From: Phylloscopus collybita
Lineage: Eukaryota > Chordata > Aves > Passeriformes > Phylloscopidae
Direction of reading: 5' to 3'
NCBI GenBank assembly: GCA_027886175.1
Contig: JAJNNQ010000002.1
Span: 8,428,001 to 8,492,000, forward strand
DNA: 64,000 nucleotides
The position numbers and the translations under genes are program-made. Positions 12,149-24,916 of the stretch are shown one piece after another. The notes below the pieces were generated by a model, which did not search any database, was not told the DNA's origin, and saw only the letters and a program-made list of their open reading frames with translations. The number at the start of each line of letters is the position of its first letter. The stretch's first letter is position 1.

Positions 12149-15100
12149 CAATGTGTGTCCATGGGAGGGCTGCTTCATCCCTCATGCCCCAAAAGGTCAC
12201 ATTTCTTTTGATGTAGCCTGGGATATTTGAACATTGAGACTTAGCAGAGTAAAAAAACTCTTCTAATAAGAGAATAAATATTACTAAAAATATTTAAGAG
12301 TTTGATTGCAGAGGTTGTAGAAGAGGCTTTTGTACCTCAAGACACTTAGATAGAAATTTGAAATATGCTAATAGTTTTGGAAACTACTAGGAATTCAATC
12401 TTGACTTTTATCTCAAATGCCATAATCCCCAACACTGTTTAACGTGGATTTGTTACTCATGCAGGTGCCCTTTGCGCTGCTCTTACTGATAGCATCACTG
12501 TTCCCATAAAATATATTACATTTTGTTCTTAAATGATTAATAACTCCACTTTCCTATTAACAAAGCAGTAAATGGGATGCTAGTTTCCTTCCTCCCTGCT
12601 GAGCAGATCATTTTCTGCAATTTCCTCACAATAGATAGTAAAGGAGAAATAGAGACTGGTTACTGTGAATTGCTGCTATGGATACAAGTATCTTCCTTCT
12701 CTCGGGGTTCTGAGACTCCATGGAGTGCTTGTTAGCATACTAGCCAAAAGGCATTCAATGCTGACTATAGCTGTATTATACTAAAATCTATTGCCCATCT
12801 TATTTTGTTGTAGTCTGTTCTGTAGAAACAAATGTCAAAGGTTTGTTTTTCCCTGTAAACTGTTAAACTTCAAAACAAAGACATACAAAGCTTTGGTGTT
12901 GATGTTAATAAGAGCTGACAGCGTCATAGGGTGCATAAAAAAGACCAGCATTGACTAAAGAAGAATTTACCATACATATAAGCCTCTACCACCCATATAT
13001 CAAACGTTTTAAAATAACTCTTCAAACAAAATTTGGAGGAAATTAACTTTTGCTATTGTTTGTACAATGATCCTTATGCTAGTGCTGACATATTTGTAGG
13101 TCACAGCTATTTAGCTGCAGAACACCAAACAGTGCATCTTGCCTAAAGACATCCATCTCTTTGATGTCAGAAAGCTCAAACATAAAAGCAGCAAGATAAA
13201 CAGGCAAAAGAGATCAATTTAACTCAGCACGGGAAGGATATGGGTTGTACTTCTTAATAAGATTAAATAAATGAAGGCTTAAATGACTGCTCTGTGTGAA
13301 ATGACTTGATTTGTTTCATGTGTCCACTCAGCGATGTGTTCACAGAAAATCTCACACGAAGGATAACAAAGGAAACAGTTCTTGCATCTGTTATTTGGCT
13401 GTGGTAGAAATACAATACACAGTTGCTGTGAGTGAGAAGTTACTGATGTCATTCTGTAAATCTCTCTGATACTTCTTTCATTTTAGGCTCCATGTAGGTG
13501 ATGTTTTCAAGAGCCTTCACCACTGAGTCATGTAAATAAGGCAAATTACTCTTTGCATAAGTGAACTGTGCTCTAGCAATGCAAAAGTGTGAATTATAAG
13601 ATTTTTTTTGGTTTGCTTGAAAAAATTCCAGCCTTAGAGCACTTGTACACTGAACATTTGCACCCAATGAGCACCTCAATCCTTCTTGAGTGTTACTATC
13701 AGTGCCAAACTGCAAGCTCAAAAACTTGGAAGATAAAACAAACAGAAGGTAACATTTTAACAGTATATAATATTATTTTCAGGACCTCTAATAACTAATC
13801 ATATGGAATGTTGTATGCCCTCTCCTTACCCTGTTGAGTTATGTAGCTTTGATAAAATAAAATAAAATGTCAGGGCCTTTTCAAGTTCTTGCTAGTTAAG
13901 ATAGTGTTTGTTGTAAGGAAGTAGACCACTGCAGTCTGGGACTTGATCCAACGTCTATTTAAATATCTTGAAAAAACAGGTGATGAATGGTCATACTGTG
14001 TCTTGGGCACATGCTTCATGTTCATGGGATTCTTAATCATATGTGTTTTCCCAGCAAAGCAAACATGAGTGACTTGCTTAGTCAAGGTCTATGAAAAAAA
14101 GAGATTACCCTGTTAGCACATAATGATAATTATTTTGTGCTGCTTGGCTTCTGAGGCACTTTCTTATAACTTGAACTAATTCAATACTAACTCACTGAAT
14201 ACACTAAACCGTGGATATTTTGCCATGAAATTAACTTAAATATCTTTTTGGTAACCCAGAAGCAATTCAGCTGGTATTGCAAATATCTTTACCAGCCTTC
14301 ATTGATTTTCCCTAGTGTCCCTACAAATTGATGTATTTTACTGGCTTTTATTGGTGGGATGCATTAGTTTACATATGAGCTACTGAATGAGAGATTAACA
14401 GTACAAATATTCTACTTGTTTTCTTTGGGCAGCAAATGAAATTATTTCAAAAAAGTCAATTATGTTTTTTCTTCCCTTGATGTTTGATCTCACATTAATC
14501 TTCTTAATGCTGAGATATGAAATGATTATAAAACCAAACTTTGGTTTAAAACCATTGAGCAAATTTCGGGACTGTCCAAGAAGCAGTTTAATTATCTGCT
14601 CTACAAATTGCACAGAGCAAACACAACTGCAGACCACAAGACATGGCACAATTACAGGTTTTGTTTAAAAACTGTCAGAGCAGGCAGACTTGGATTTATC
14701 TGAACAGATTTATTTACTTTGAAAATTTATGCCTTGACTTACTTCACTGATGTACTCAGCAGATGAGACATTTCATAGATTACTTTTGGAGTAACCATGC
14801 GCTAATATTTATAGATAAATGTCTGCTGAAAACATGTTCAGGTTGCATTTTGATGGAAACCCTCATGAAGCAAACCCACTTGTGGGAGCTGTTGCTGTTG
14901 CACACACATGATTAATGGGAAACTGAGGATGGGCCTTGATCGCTGTGAGAGGCTCTTAATGAAAAAGGCTACAAAAATTTATATTAAGAAGGAAATTTAT
15001 TATCTGCATTGTTCAAGAATAATCCTTACTAAATCCAGAAAAAACCAGGCTGTCATGGCTCTGAGAGCCAGACTGCAAGGCACTGACCCTCTGCCTGCAA

Positions 15101-15185
15101 ACGGAGCCTGCATGGGCAGATAGGAACAATCAGTGAAGATTTAAAAACTTCATTTAAGAATTAGATATAAATTGGCCAAAAGGAC
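12149..15185. other. AT-rich intergenic sequence with one exon-like open block
   Basis: Mostly unique AT-rich DNA. A minus-strand open block at 13449-13721 (90 codons, no ATG start, preceded by a pyrimidine-rich TTGCAG) has a protein-like composition, but I recognise no family. Not called as a gene. Confidence 0.6.
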
Positions 15186-15788
15186 CAAGCCGACCCTGGG
15201 GGTACATCAGGCACAAAATCCCTGGCTGGTCCAAAGAGAGGATTGTCCTGCTTTACTCTGCCCTGGTGTGACCTAACCTCCAGCACTGTGTGCAGTTTTG
15301 GGCAGAAAATATAAGAAGGAAAAACTATTGGAAATTGTCCAAAGGAGGGACATGAAGATGGTGAGGGCCTTGAGGGAGAAACAAGTGGCTGAGGTCATTT
15401 GGTCTGCTCAGCCTGGAGAAGAGGAGGCTGAGGACAGAGCTCACTGCAGTGACAGCTTCCTGTGAGGGGAAGGGGAGGGGCAGGCACTGATCTCTGCTCT
15501 GTGGTGACAGTGACAGGATCTGAGGGAATGGCCTGAAGTTGTGTCAGGGGAGGTTTAGGTTGGATATTAGAAGAAGGTTCTCCACCCAGGGCGTGGCTGG
15601 GAGCAGGAACAGGCTGCCCAGGGCAGTGGTCACAGCACCAGCCTGACAGAGGTCAAGGAGCATTTGGACAAGGCTCTCAGGCACAAGGTGTGACTCTGGG
15701 GATGGTCCTGTGCAGGGCCAGGAGTTGGACTGGATGATCCTTGTGGGTCCCTTCCAGCTCACAACATTCTATGACCCCATGATTTTAT
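15186..15788 (+). mobile_element. CR1 LINE 3' fragment (+)
   Basis: A 600-bp plus-oriented CR1: CAGCACTGTGTGCAGTTTTG, GGTCTGCTCAGCCTGGAGAA, GGTTTAGGTTGGATATTAGA, CAGGCTGCCCAGGGCAGTGG, GACTGGATGATCCTTGTGGG and ending AACATTCTATGACCCCATGA. Compared with the copy at 45 kb its variant bases differ, so it is a different CR1 subfamily. Confidence 0.92.
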
Positions 15789-16962
15789 GGAAAAGACTAA
15801 GGATGTCAGAGGAATTCCAGATAATTTTATTTAAGATATTAGTGTAGCATTAAGATTTGTTTCACAAATAATGACTGCTAAACCATGCAGAAAGGACATA
15901 AGGACCTCAGATAGTCAAGTGGCTAAAAGACACAAATTAAAACTGCAAATTTAAGGCTGATTTGAGGATTTTCATTACAAAGATGAAGGTAGGAAAATCA
16001 CAACCCTGCTTTATGAAAAATGAAAGAACATCACTGACATGAGCCTGATGCCAGACACTTCCATGGCAATAGTGTGGTATGCTGCTTCTGAGAAATGCTG
16101 ATCTGAATGTCATGCTTCCTGTACTGGGAAATACTCTAGAGAAAAGTAACCCATCATTTCCATAAATGAAGGTTTTGTAAGAAATGTTTATTGCAAAACC
16201 ACACAAGCACAGAAGGAGAAATTTTTTTTTTTGTGTCAGAGTATTTAAATACACTTGAGTGTATGGTATTAAAATCTCTTAAAAGTTGAATCATAAGTGT
16301 ATTGACAAAATATACAATAACCAGTTAAACATCAGCAACAAATGACTGAAGAGTCCCCAAATAAAATAATGTAATTTTTAAAGCCAATTATAGAAAAAGG
16401 GGATATTAAAGTCTGTATTCCTCCCTCTCAATGTTCCTGCAGAAAATGACCTTTCCATTATTACAAAGTTTGTTTCTTGCAAGTTCTGAAGTTATGAAGG
16501 GTCAGAACTGTATCTGAACTGCAATTATGAGAAAGCCAAAATCAGAATAGCTATAGAAGTGCATGTTGGAAAGATCATCAAGTCTTAGATATAAGGAAAA
16601 AAAAAAACCAACAAAAAACCAAATAGCAAGGAAAGAACCTGTAATATGGAAGTAAAAGTGAAGACAAAAACAGACTGGAAAACCCCACTCTTTTCATGAT
16701 GAAGGCAGACTTTGGGAGGACTTGACAGGATGGATACTGGCTAGTCAAAATAACAGTGACTGAAGAGGTATCCCCTCACCACATCAGTGGCTTCAAAGGC
16801 AGCTGTGGCTCAAGAGACATTGGGACTGGGTAGAGAGGGGAAGCAACCACACACACTCATTTGCCATGGTATTTTTCCAACTGATAATCACACTTGGTTA
16901 AATTGAGTTTGGGAGGCCTTGCTTTAGGTTCTCAGATGTTCCTGAAGATGTTGCCATATGAG

Positions 16963-16980
16963 TATTACTCATGAGTAATA
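16963..16980. repeat. Perfect 18-bp palindrome
   Basis: TATTACTCATGAGTAATA is its own reverse complement. It contains two back-to-back TTACTCA/TGAGTAA sites, similar to bZIP (AP-1 or CNC-type) half-sites. Confidence 0.95.
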
Positions 16981-17418
16981 ATTATGTATTTGCAAAGAGA
17001 AAAATAGTGGGATTTCTCTTGGGTTTAAAACAGAAAGCAACCATTTTATCATGTGTGTCTCTAGAAAAGTCCTTCATTCGATATTTTTATTCATTTGATT
17101 TAAATAAAAAGAAATTAATGTGATTATTCTCCTGCTCATATTTTTCCATTTCTAAACTGTTCTGATAATCCTCAATAAACTGATACGCATGAATTGCTTT
17201 TGACTGAAATTCCTCTCATGGTCTCTTAAACATTTCTGATCATGATGGAAAGTGAAAAGACTAGTGAAAAGGAGTTATGGCTAGTATTTGAGAATTAGAA
17301 TTTCTGTTTTTATTTATTTAAATAAAATGATTTCTATTAAAGGAATAGGCTTTCTGTTATAAGATCTGCAAATACAACCACACCAATACTATGTAGCTGA
17401 AGTAACTGTTTTCAGTAA

Positions 17419-17557
17419 TTGGGTTTGGTTTGGTGGTTTTGGGGGTTTTTTCAGGGTTTTTTTTGTTTGTTTGTTTTGAGGTTGGTTTTTCTGGGGGGTG
17501 TGTGTGTGTGTTTTGGTTTTGTTTTGTCTTGAGTTGTGGGTTGTGAGGGTTTTTTTA
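17419..17557 (+). repeat. G/T-only tract with several G runs
   Basis: Nearly every base on the plus strand is G or T over about 138 bp, with G runs of 3-6 at about 17421, 17441, 17454, 17493, 17538 and 17547 and a GT dinucleotide stretch (about 17497-17510). It could fold as G-quadruplex on the plus strand. Confidence 0.8.
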
Positions 17558-18406
17558 TTTCCTTAGGAATCAAATTACGGTAATTTTGGGCTGCATTGAT
17601 TTTACTTGACTCTAATTGCAGTATTTCCTAAGACGAACAAAACTACATAAAAAAAATGAGAGGCTCATAGGAAGATGGCTGTGAAAAGAAATGTATATTA
17701 TATACAACTTTTTATATTCTGTTTTCCTCTTATTTTAAATTGCTTTTCAATCAACTCAAAATACTTCTGCTATGTCATGTAATAAAAAGAGAAATGATAG
17801 GCTACAGAAAAGAATATTCTGCTGACAGAAAGATTCAGAATCATGTTCAGTAATTCTTTTTGCTCTGATATTTCATGTAAATTCACAGGACTTCTGTGCT
17901 GTAAAACTTCTGAGGTAGAGTGTTCTGAAAAGAAGAAATTGAACACATTGTGAACGAGATTCAGAGAATCCTGATGAATTCTATTCTGAGGTTCATTTTG
18001 CTTTAAGTCAGTTTGTTCTGGAAGGTATGCCTGTCAAAAGATGAGCTGTAAAACCCCCAGCTGTAGGTCTATATGGTATAAAATCAGCCACAAATACAGG
18101 AAATGTGTTCACTCAGAAAGAAGACTTTAGATAATTCTGTGAAAATGCTGTCTTGCTGCTTAGTAATGGTCAAAAGTCAAAGAGAATATTAAATAAGGAT
18201 CTTCAATTAAGATCCCTTAGTACTTATATCTTAACAAACAGAAATCATAACTAAGTCATTGAAATCAATGGTGGAGCCATTTCTTTATCACTATTTGCAG
18301 CTCTAGCTCCCTCTTGGAAGGAGATGCAGCAAAACTAGAGATGATAGGGCAGAAGGGCAGGATCAGAGGGACAGAGCATCTTCTGCACTGTAATATATTA
18401 AAGAGT

Positions 18407-18986
18407 TGTTGTGGATTGACTCTGAGAGGCAGCTCAGCCCCACACTGCCAAGCACGAACTTCCCTTAGTGGGAAAGGGGCAGAAACAGAAGGGTGAGGGG
18501 GAGAAAACTCATGGGTTCAGATAAAGGCAGTTCAACAGGCAGAATCAAAGCCATATACACAAGCAAAGTAAAACAAGGAATTCATTCCCCCTCCTTCTCC
18601 CATGGGCAGCAGGTGTTCAGTCATACCCAAGAAAGCCAAGCTTCATCAGACAATAAGAGTGACTTGGCAAGACAATCATTCCAAAAGTACCCCCTTCCTC
18701 TTTCTCCCCTCAGCTTTTATTACTGAGATATCATGTGGTGTGGGACGTCCCTGTGGTCAGTTGGGGTCAGCTGTCCTGGCTGTGTCCCATCCCAACCTGT
18801 TGTGCACTCCCAGCCCTTGCTGGTGGGGCAGTGTGAGAAGTGGGGGCGGCCTTGATGCTGTGTATGGGCTGCTCAGCAACAGCTGAAACATTCCTGTGTT
18901 ATCAACACTGTTTTGGTTGCAAATCCAAAACAGCACCCTACAGACTGCTATGAAGAGAATTAATTCAGTCTCAGCCAAACCCAGGA
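18407..18986 (+). mobile_element. Endogenous-retrovirus LTR, probably solo (+)
   Basis: Begins TGTTGTGGATTGACTCTGAG. The right half contains GTCAGTTGGGGTCAGCTGTC, TCAGCAACAGCTGAAACATT, GTGTTATCAACACTGTTTTG and TCTCAGCCAAACCCAGGA, a recognisable passerine LTR 3' half. The same right half recurs at 60.6-60.86 kb. No gag, pol or env sequence flanks it. Confidence 0.72.
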
Positions 18987-20410
18987 GAGCTTCCAGGTGC
19001 TACCTGTTTTAGAAGAGTGGTGACTGCAGAGGGGCAGTCATCACTCTGGAGCCAGCTTGTGAGTGGGACAACAAGGGAAGTGTTATTCATGAGTTTCCAT
19101 TACAGAAAACTTAAGGGACACTCAATTAGATTATTAAGTTATGGTGTTAAAATAAAAACAATTACTTTTTCTGACAATGCAGAGCGAAATTGTAGTACTC
19201 AGATTTTGAGGATGCTGTGGCAGTCAAAAAGCTGTAATTGTGTTCAGTTCAGGTAATGGAGGACAAGACTAACAATGAGCACTAACACTGGATGCAACTT
19301 TGACTCAGAACGCGTCCAGGCTTATAATAAGCTGGAAACTGGGAGAACAGACACAGGAAAGAATACATTTACCCATAGTTTCCTTCCCATTCCTTTTCCT
19401 CCTTCATCCACTACAAGTTCCTGCCAGAGGCCGACTAATCACCTGGGCTAAGCTCTGGTTCAATACAACATGGCATTTATGTTCTTATTCTCCACAAAGT
19501 TTTTAACAGATGAGCACAAACCAAGACTGAGGGAGGGAAAATCATCATGTCCTGCATGTGCTGGTGTGGCTGCAACCACCTAAAACATCACACTCCAGGA
19601 CATTAGGAAGCTCAGTTCATGCTGCACATACATAATATCTCTATGAAAAGACTGAAAATGCATTTGTAAAATTAAACTCTTTGGAGATGGGAATTAAACA
19701 GTGTCACCTTGGCAAGCAAATATTTAGGAGAATGGAAAAATCCTCAATGTCATCCACAGATTTACATAAGCAGTAAATGCAGGTTATGGGCAGATGTTAT
19801 CATAACCCAAGCTCACAACCACCTTGCTATTCTCTGCAATTGCCAGGGGAAAACATTTCTGCAAAAATATAAAGATAATGGCTCAGTTAAATTTAGTAGA
19901 CTATTTTAATCTTAAAATTCAGCCTCTAAACACATGTAATTGATAGTATATGAATGAGTCATGGAAACTTGCTTTTTATGAAGAAAATTACTAATGTTCA
20001 GTTCTGGCTCTTTTCATTACTTTTTATATCACTAGCTTTCTTCCAGTATGCAATTTAGTGATCCTTGATCTACAACATTTACAGCAATTTAAATGTATTT
20101 CAGATGCTGGTAACATGGCTCTTGCCGTTTCAAATGTTCATGAGTTTCCAAGCTACTCTGCTTCCATTTTTGTTCTTTATGAGCAAATCATTATTTATGA
20201 AGTCTTTAATGATAAACTCCTGCTTTCCTGAGGCTGGAGTGCATCCTTTTCTCAGACAGTTTGCCAAGTCCTCTGCACTGCACTTCCAGTCCAGCACAAC
20301 TGGGAAGGCTAGCTGTGATCAGCAGAGAAAAGGCAGTGGGACCAGAAAGGCCAAGAAGGTTCTGGGAGATACAATGAGGGGTACCCTGATGAGCTTAGAC
20401 AGCAGCAGAT
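18987..20410. other. AT-rich intergenic sequence
   Basis: Nothing recognised between the LTR and the CR1 fragment. Confidence 0.65.
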
Positions 20411-20555
20411 CACAGAATCACAGAATCACAGGATCAGCTGATATGGAAGGACCCACAAGGATCATGGAGTCCAACTCCTGGCCCTGCACAGAACCATCCA
20501 TCCCCAAGAGGCACACATCTGCCTGACAGCACTGTCCAAATACTTGAGGAGTGAT
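20411..20555 (-). mobile_element. CR1 3' fragment (-)
   Basis: ATCACAGAATCACAGAATCA, GATATGGAAGGACCCACAAG and GAGTCCAACTCCTGGCCCT are the reverse complement of the last 140 bp of a CR1 of the same type as the one at 15.2 kb. A 153-codon frame (20065-20526) that runs into it is not a gene. Confidence 0.9.
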
Positions 20556-21389
20556 TTCAGAAAATGTGGGTTTCCAAGTGAGACATTTTATTGTAGTGAT
20601 GTGCTTAGGAACTTCAACTTAAAAATGTGCTAAAAGAGCAGGATTGGACTAGGAGTCAGCCAGGATTTGGGATGCAACTACCTAGATCTTTGAATTGTAG
20701 AAAGTGTCATAAACCACAAATTATTTGGGTGGTTCTTCATCAAAAATTCAAGACTCAGTGGAAAATAATTTTTACAAAGTAATATTTTTTTAAACGAGTA
20801 AGATAAAAGAAAAAAGAAGTGAAATATCAAGAAACCCAATTTAGAAGGGATTCTGGGGTGACTCCAGTCTGGACCGTAGGATAATTGCAATGTTACATTT
20901 TTACTTTTCTTCCAAAGATCTGAATAATGTCAGATTGCTGACAATTGATTGAATAATGTCAGCATGCTGATAAACTGATGTCAGGTAGAGAAGGAACAGA
21001 GAGTAAAAATTTTCAAGAAAAGCAGGTTTCAAAGACTATCTCTCTTCTCCAGAATGATTTCACAAGAATAGTCCAACTCAGTCAACAAAAGTTTTAGTAA
21101 ACTAGCACATATTTAATGAACAGGTGAAAACCAGCAGACAAATGGCTGATTTGACCTTGTCATCCAGAAAGGGAATAGATGATGTCTCGTCTCATCACAT
21201 ACAGTTTGCAGGCAACCCTGCAACATGTCCATTTAAAACTTCCAAAAAAGTCTGTATAGTTCTTGGAGTTTCTGCATTCTCTCTTCCTTTTCAGTTTCAG
21301 TCAGTCTGCTGGTAGATTTGGTGTCATCTCCACGCAAATTTTTCACCAATAGCTCCAAAAATCCATACCATTAATATTTTGAAATAAGT

Positions 21390-21427
21390 TGTTTGTTTGT
21401 TTGTTCATTTGTTTGTTTGTTTGTTTT
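21390..21427. repeat. (GTTT)n simple repeat
   Basis: About nine GTTT units interrupted once by GTTCATTT. Confidence 0.93.
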
Positions 21428-23027
21428 GGGGGCTTCAGTGGTGGGAAGGAGATGGGAGAAGGAGGCTCTTTTAGATTAAAAAATATCAAATCTAAGGAAA
21501 GCTGAATTTATAGCTAAATACAGGGCTCATATTCAGATGATCTGGATTATATCCTGGGCTGCCACAGATTTCCTGTATGATCCAAGCATATGAGAAATGT
21601 TCAGTTTTCTCCTAGGAAAAATGTGATTAGTTCTATCAAGGTAATAAACCAGGAGAATTTATTAACCGATATTTTTCAAGTGCTCTGACATATTTGTTTG
21701 AGACAGTATAGAGCCACAAAAAAGGGATATAAATTATATTTCATCACTGTGCATAACAGGGTGTCTACACCTGGAACTTATTCTCTTTCTTGGTAGAAAT
21801 CTAAATTATTCATGCACTGCACATTTTTACCATTAAGTATTAGTATATTCTTATCTCTCCCTTGGTAAAATTTATTTTCTTTGATTTGTCTCTTCATCAT
21901 TTATTTTTCAGCCCTTTCTCTTCAAGCTACTAAATTCTCCCTATATTCATACTTTACCAATTTCTCCTATACTATGGGGATTCAGCTTGCAGCTCCTCTG
22001 AAAGGCCACAGGTAGGACTTTACATTTTCCCCACACATGGGCACAGAATGGCAAGGCTTTCTTTTTGGCTTAAGCATCTTCTGGCCCTCTTTTTCCATCC
22101 CCTTTCCTTTGATGACAGCTCTCAGTGTGCCAAATTAACCATTTGCAGGCCAACATGATGAAACAGAGCCCAGAACTGCCCTAAGGTAAAAATAACCATA
22201 TTTTGCAGGGTGATTTTCTTTTGGGATAGACATCCACAGACAGAATGGTGCCTTTGCCAAGGTGCCAGAGAGAAGGGGAGACTGATCAGCAGCACCTCTC
22301 GTGCCTGTGCTAAACCACTGCCATTCCCTTCCCTTGCCTGCTGGCCCAGGATCTTGTGAAGATTGCTCTGCATCACCTACCTGCTCCTGCTTTTGAGGAG
22401 AGAGGCAGAAACCAACCCTCAGCTTTCAGCTCCACTTCAGTGACACTAATCTAACATGTAATGAGAATTGACAGCCCCTGCAGGATCATTAACCAAACAG
22501 TTTGATTGCTTAATTAACTGCCTGCTCTGTCTTGCTCTTTTCCAACAAAAGCAGTTCAATTGTCCCTTCCAGCTCCACACAGAAGTAAGCTGGTCTCTCC
22601 ACAAAATCACTCAGAGCTGGCAATACCTGGGGTATGCCACACTATTTGAATTCTAGGTGTCACCCTCAGAAATAAGGACTGTGAGCTGAAACCCACAAAC
22701 ACAGCCAACATGCCCATGATTTATTCATGAATGGAATTGGAGATGAGTGCAATGCATCCTAAACAACATGTATTAGGGAAAAGAATATTAGTCAAATTAA
22801 GTAGCTTTATTTCAATTTCACCACCTGTGGTATCTTTAGATCTTTTCACAGCCTCACAGGCAGAAAACAGCTTTGAATCTGGCAAAAAATGTGCTTTGAA
22901 AATTATTCATGTGATGCTACAAAAGGTTTTACTAACCATTTTCAAAAGGACATGATATATGAAAGCGAAAAAAAAAAGGTGAATAAAAGCATAAAATGGG
23001 AAATACTACACACTTTCAAAGAGAAAA

Positions 23028-23058
23028 TTTTCCTTGGGATAATTTTTCCTTGGGATAA
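23028..23058. repeat. Tandem duplication, 16-bp period
   Basis: TTTTCCTTGGGATAA occurs at 23028-23042 and again at 23044-23058, one base apart. Confidence 0.9.
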
Positions 23059-24888
23059 GTATCCTAAGAAAACAGCAAGAAATAAACAAGCGAGGTTTTG
23101 TAACAGACATATGGGTACAACAAGGCTTTCTAGCTTGCATGAACATATGTAAATTCTGGCTTTTGGTGCTGCTTATATAGAGGGCAAAAAGCAAGAGAAG
23201 GCAGGGATCTTAAACCTTCATCTTAACTTGACAAAGTTAATTCCACTTTCATTGAAATTGGAATGAAAAGAGCCAAAGAAAACTTTTATAATTAAATACA
23301 TTAAATTGATATTTTGCAACTTTATTTATTCTTGCAAATCTGTAAGGTTTCTGAAACAGTAGAGTCTGAGACATTTGATATGTGATGAAGTTTTTTATTC
23401 CTCTGAGAGTGGAAATCCTAAACCAAATCATCAGTACATGGGATTGACTTCATCTGTGTAAGCAGCCAGGGAACTGCTGTCCTAAGGGCTGGGGGAGGAC
23501 AAAGAGCATCTTCCAGCCTTCAGCAATTGCAAGAAAATGCCTTGGTGTGCAGGAAAGCAGCATGGAGCTGCACAGGGAAATGTTTTGGCCTAAAATTCAG
23601 TAAGGAAATGCCATACCTTAATTTGGAGATTCAAAATAATGCAACTACTGTATTATACAGAAAAGAACTATTGAAGTTGGAAAATACACTGATCAGCTCA
23701 ACAAAAGAGCCGAAAAGAAAGTTACCCTTTAGAAAGGACAGTCTACAGTGGGTAGGATTGGCAAACAGAGAATCAGTCTCAGGAGAGTGTTAGGGAAGAG
23801 TTAAAAGGTAGCACAGGGAGCTGGGTGTCAAATGTGTCTGGGTACGAGTGGGGAACTCTGGGTAAGAAAGAGGCCAAGCAAAGGTTATACTGTAAAAATG
23901 TTGATGCTTTTTCCTGGAGCTTTTGCTGTATATGGCCATTGATTTGATCCAGTATGACATGCTGTACTGTGCATGATACAACAATGCATTCAGAAACGTT
24001 TCCAAATAGATACATAAACAGAAAAACCCTCTTGAAAACTAGAAGATGTATACACAGTTTATATTCAGTTTGTAACAGGCAGTTGCAGTCTTTATTTTAC
24101 ACCAATTATTTCTCTTCATAGGGACATCTCATAGAACCCAGCTGAATGATTTTTGGAGTAAAATGGTATTTGAAGTAAATTTATGAGGATCAGAGCAGTC
24201 TACAGATAAATAGAAAGCCCTCACTTTTAAGCCCATATAGTTGACTATTTATGGAAAACTAATTTCATCTGTAAGCAAATCTGTGTGTTTCCATCACTGC
24301 TGACTTGAGAAGGTGAAGTCCAAGATTTCTTAATTTTACCCACCCATCTTAATTTTCCCCATCTAAGACATGGCTTTAGTAACAATTATTACATTTGGGT
24401 TGTGTGACTTAATGGAGATTCTTAAGTACTTTAAATACACTGAACCATTCTCAAGTGCACTCATTACCTGCACAGAAACTTCTGCACTAATTCTGTGTCT
24501 TGTGTCAGTGATTTACATTCTATTTTTCAGTGTCCAGGCATCATCTTTGGGGTTTGTTAATTTGCTACTAAAACATCATGTCATGAATCAAAAAAACTAT
24601 TATTGGAGTAGTGGAGGGACACAGGAAAAGACAAAAGGAGTATTATAGATGGGAAATAAAGCTTAGAAAAAAGCAGGAATTAATGTAAATGTCATTCAGG
24701 ACATTTGTACTATTTGTACAAACAGTGCTACTGTTCTTATTGTCCATCCATAGCAGACAACTGTTTTAGAAATAGGTTTGCATTGGAGGTTGCAAAGAAA
24801 ATCTTCTGGGCTTCTCTCTCCACTTGTTTGAATTCCTCATCTACATTACAATGGCTGATTTTTAAATAATGCTAAGTGATACTGGGAC

Positions 24889-24916
24889 CTAGATGGACTT
24901 GGCTAAGTCCATCTAG
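24889..24916. repeat. Perfect 12-bp inverted repeat with 4-nt loop
   Basis: Arm CTAGATGGACTT (24889-24900), loop GGCT, arm AAGTCCATCTAG (24905-24916). The arms are exact reverse complements. No gene or transposon context was recognised around it. Confidence 0.95.

Larger units (their letters stand above)
15789..18406. other. AT-rich intergenic sequence
   Basis: Contains the 18-bp palindrome at 16963 and the G/T tract at 17419. No gene recognised. Confidence 0.7.

Noticed and set aside
20065..20526. 153-codon plus-strand open frame
   Set aside because: Its last third is translated from an antisense CR1 3' end (ATCACAGAATCACAGAATCA and onward); the rest has no family resemblance.
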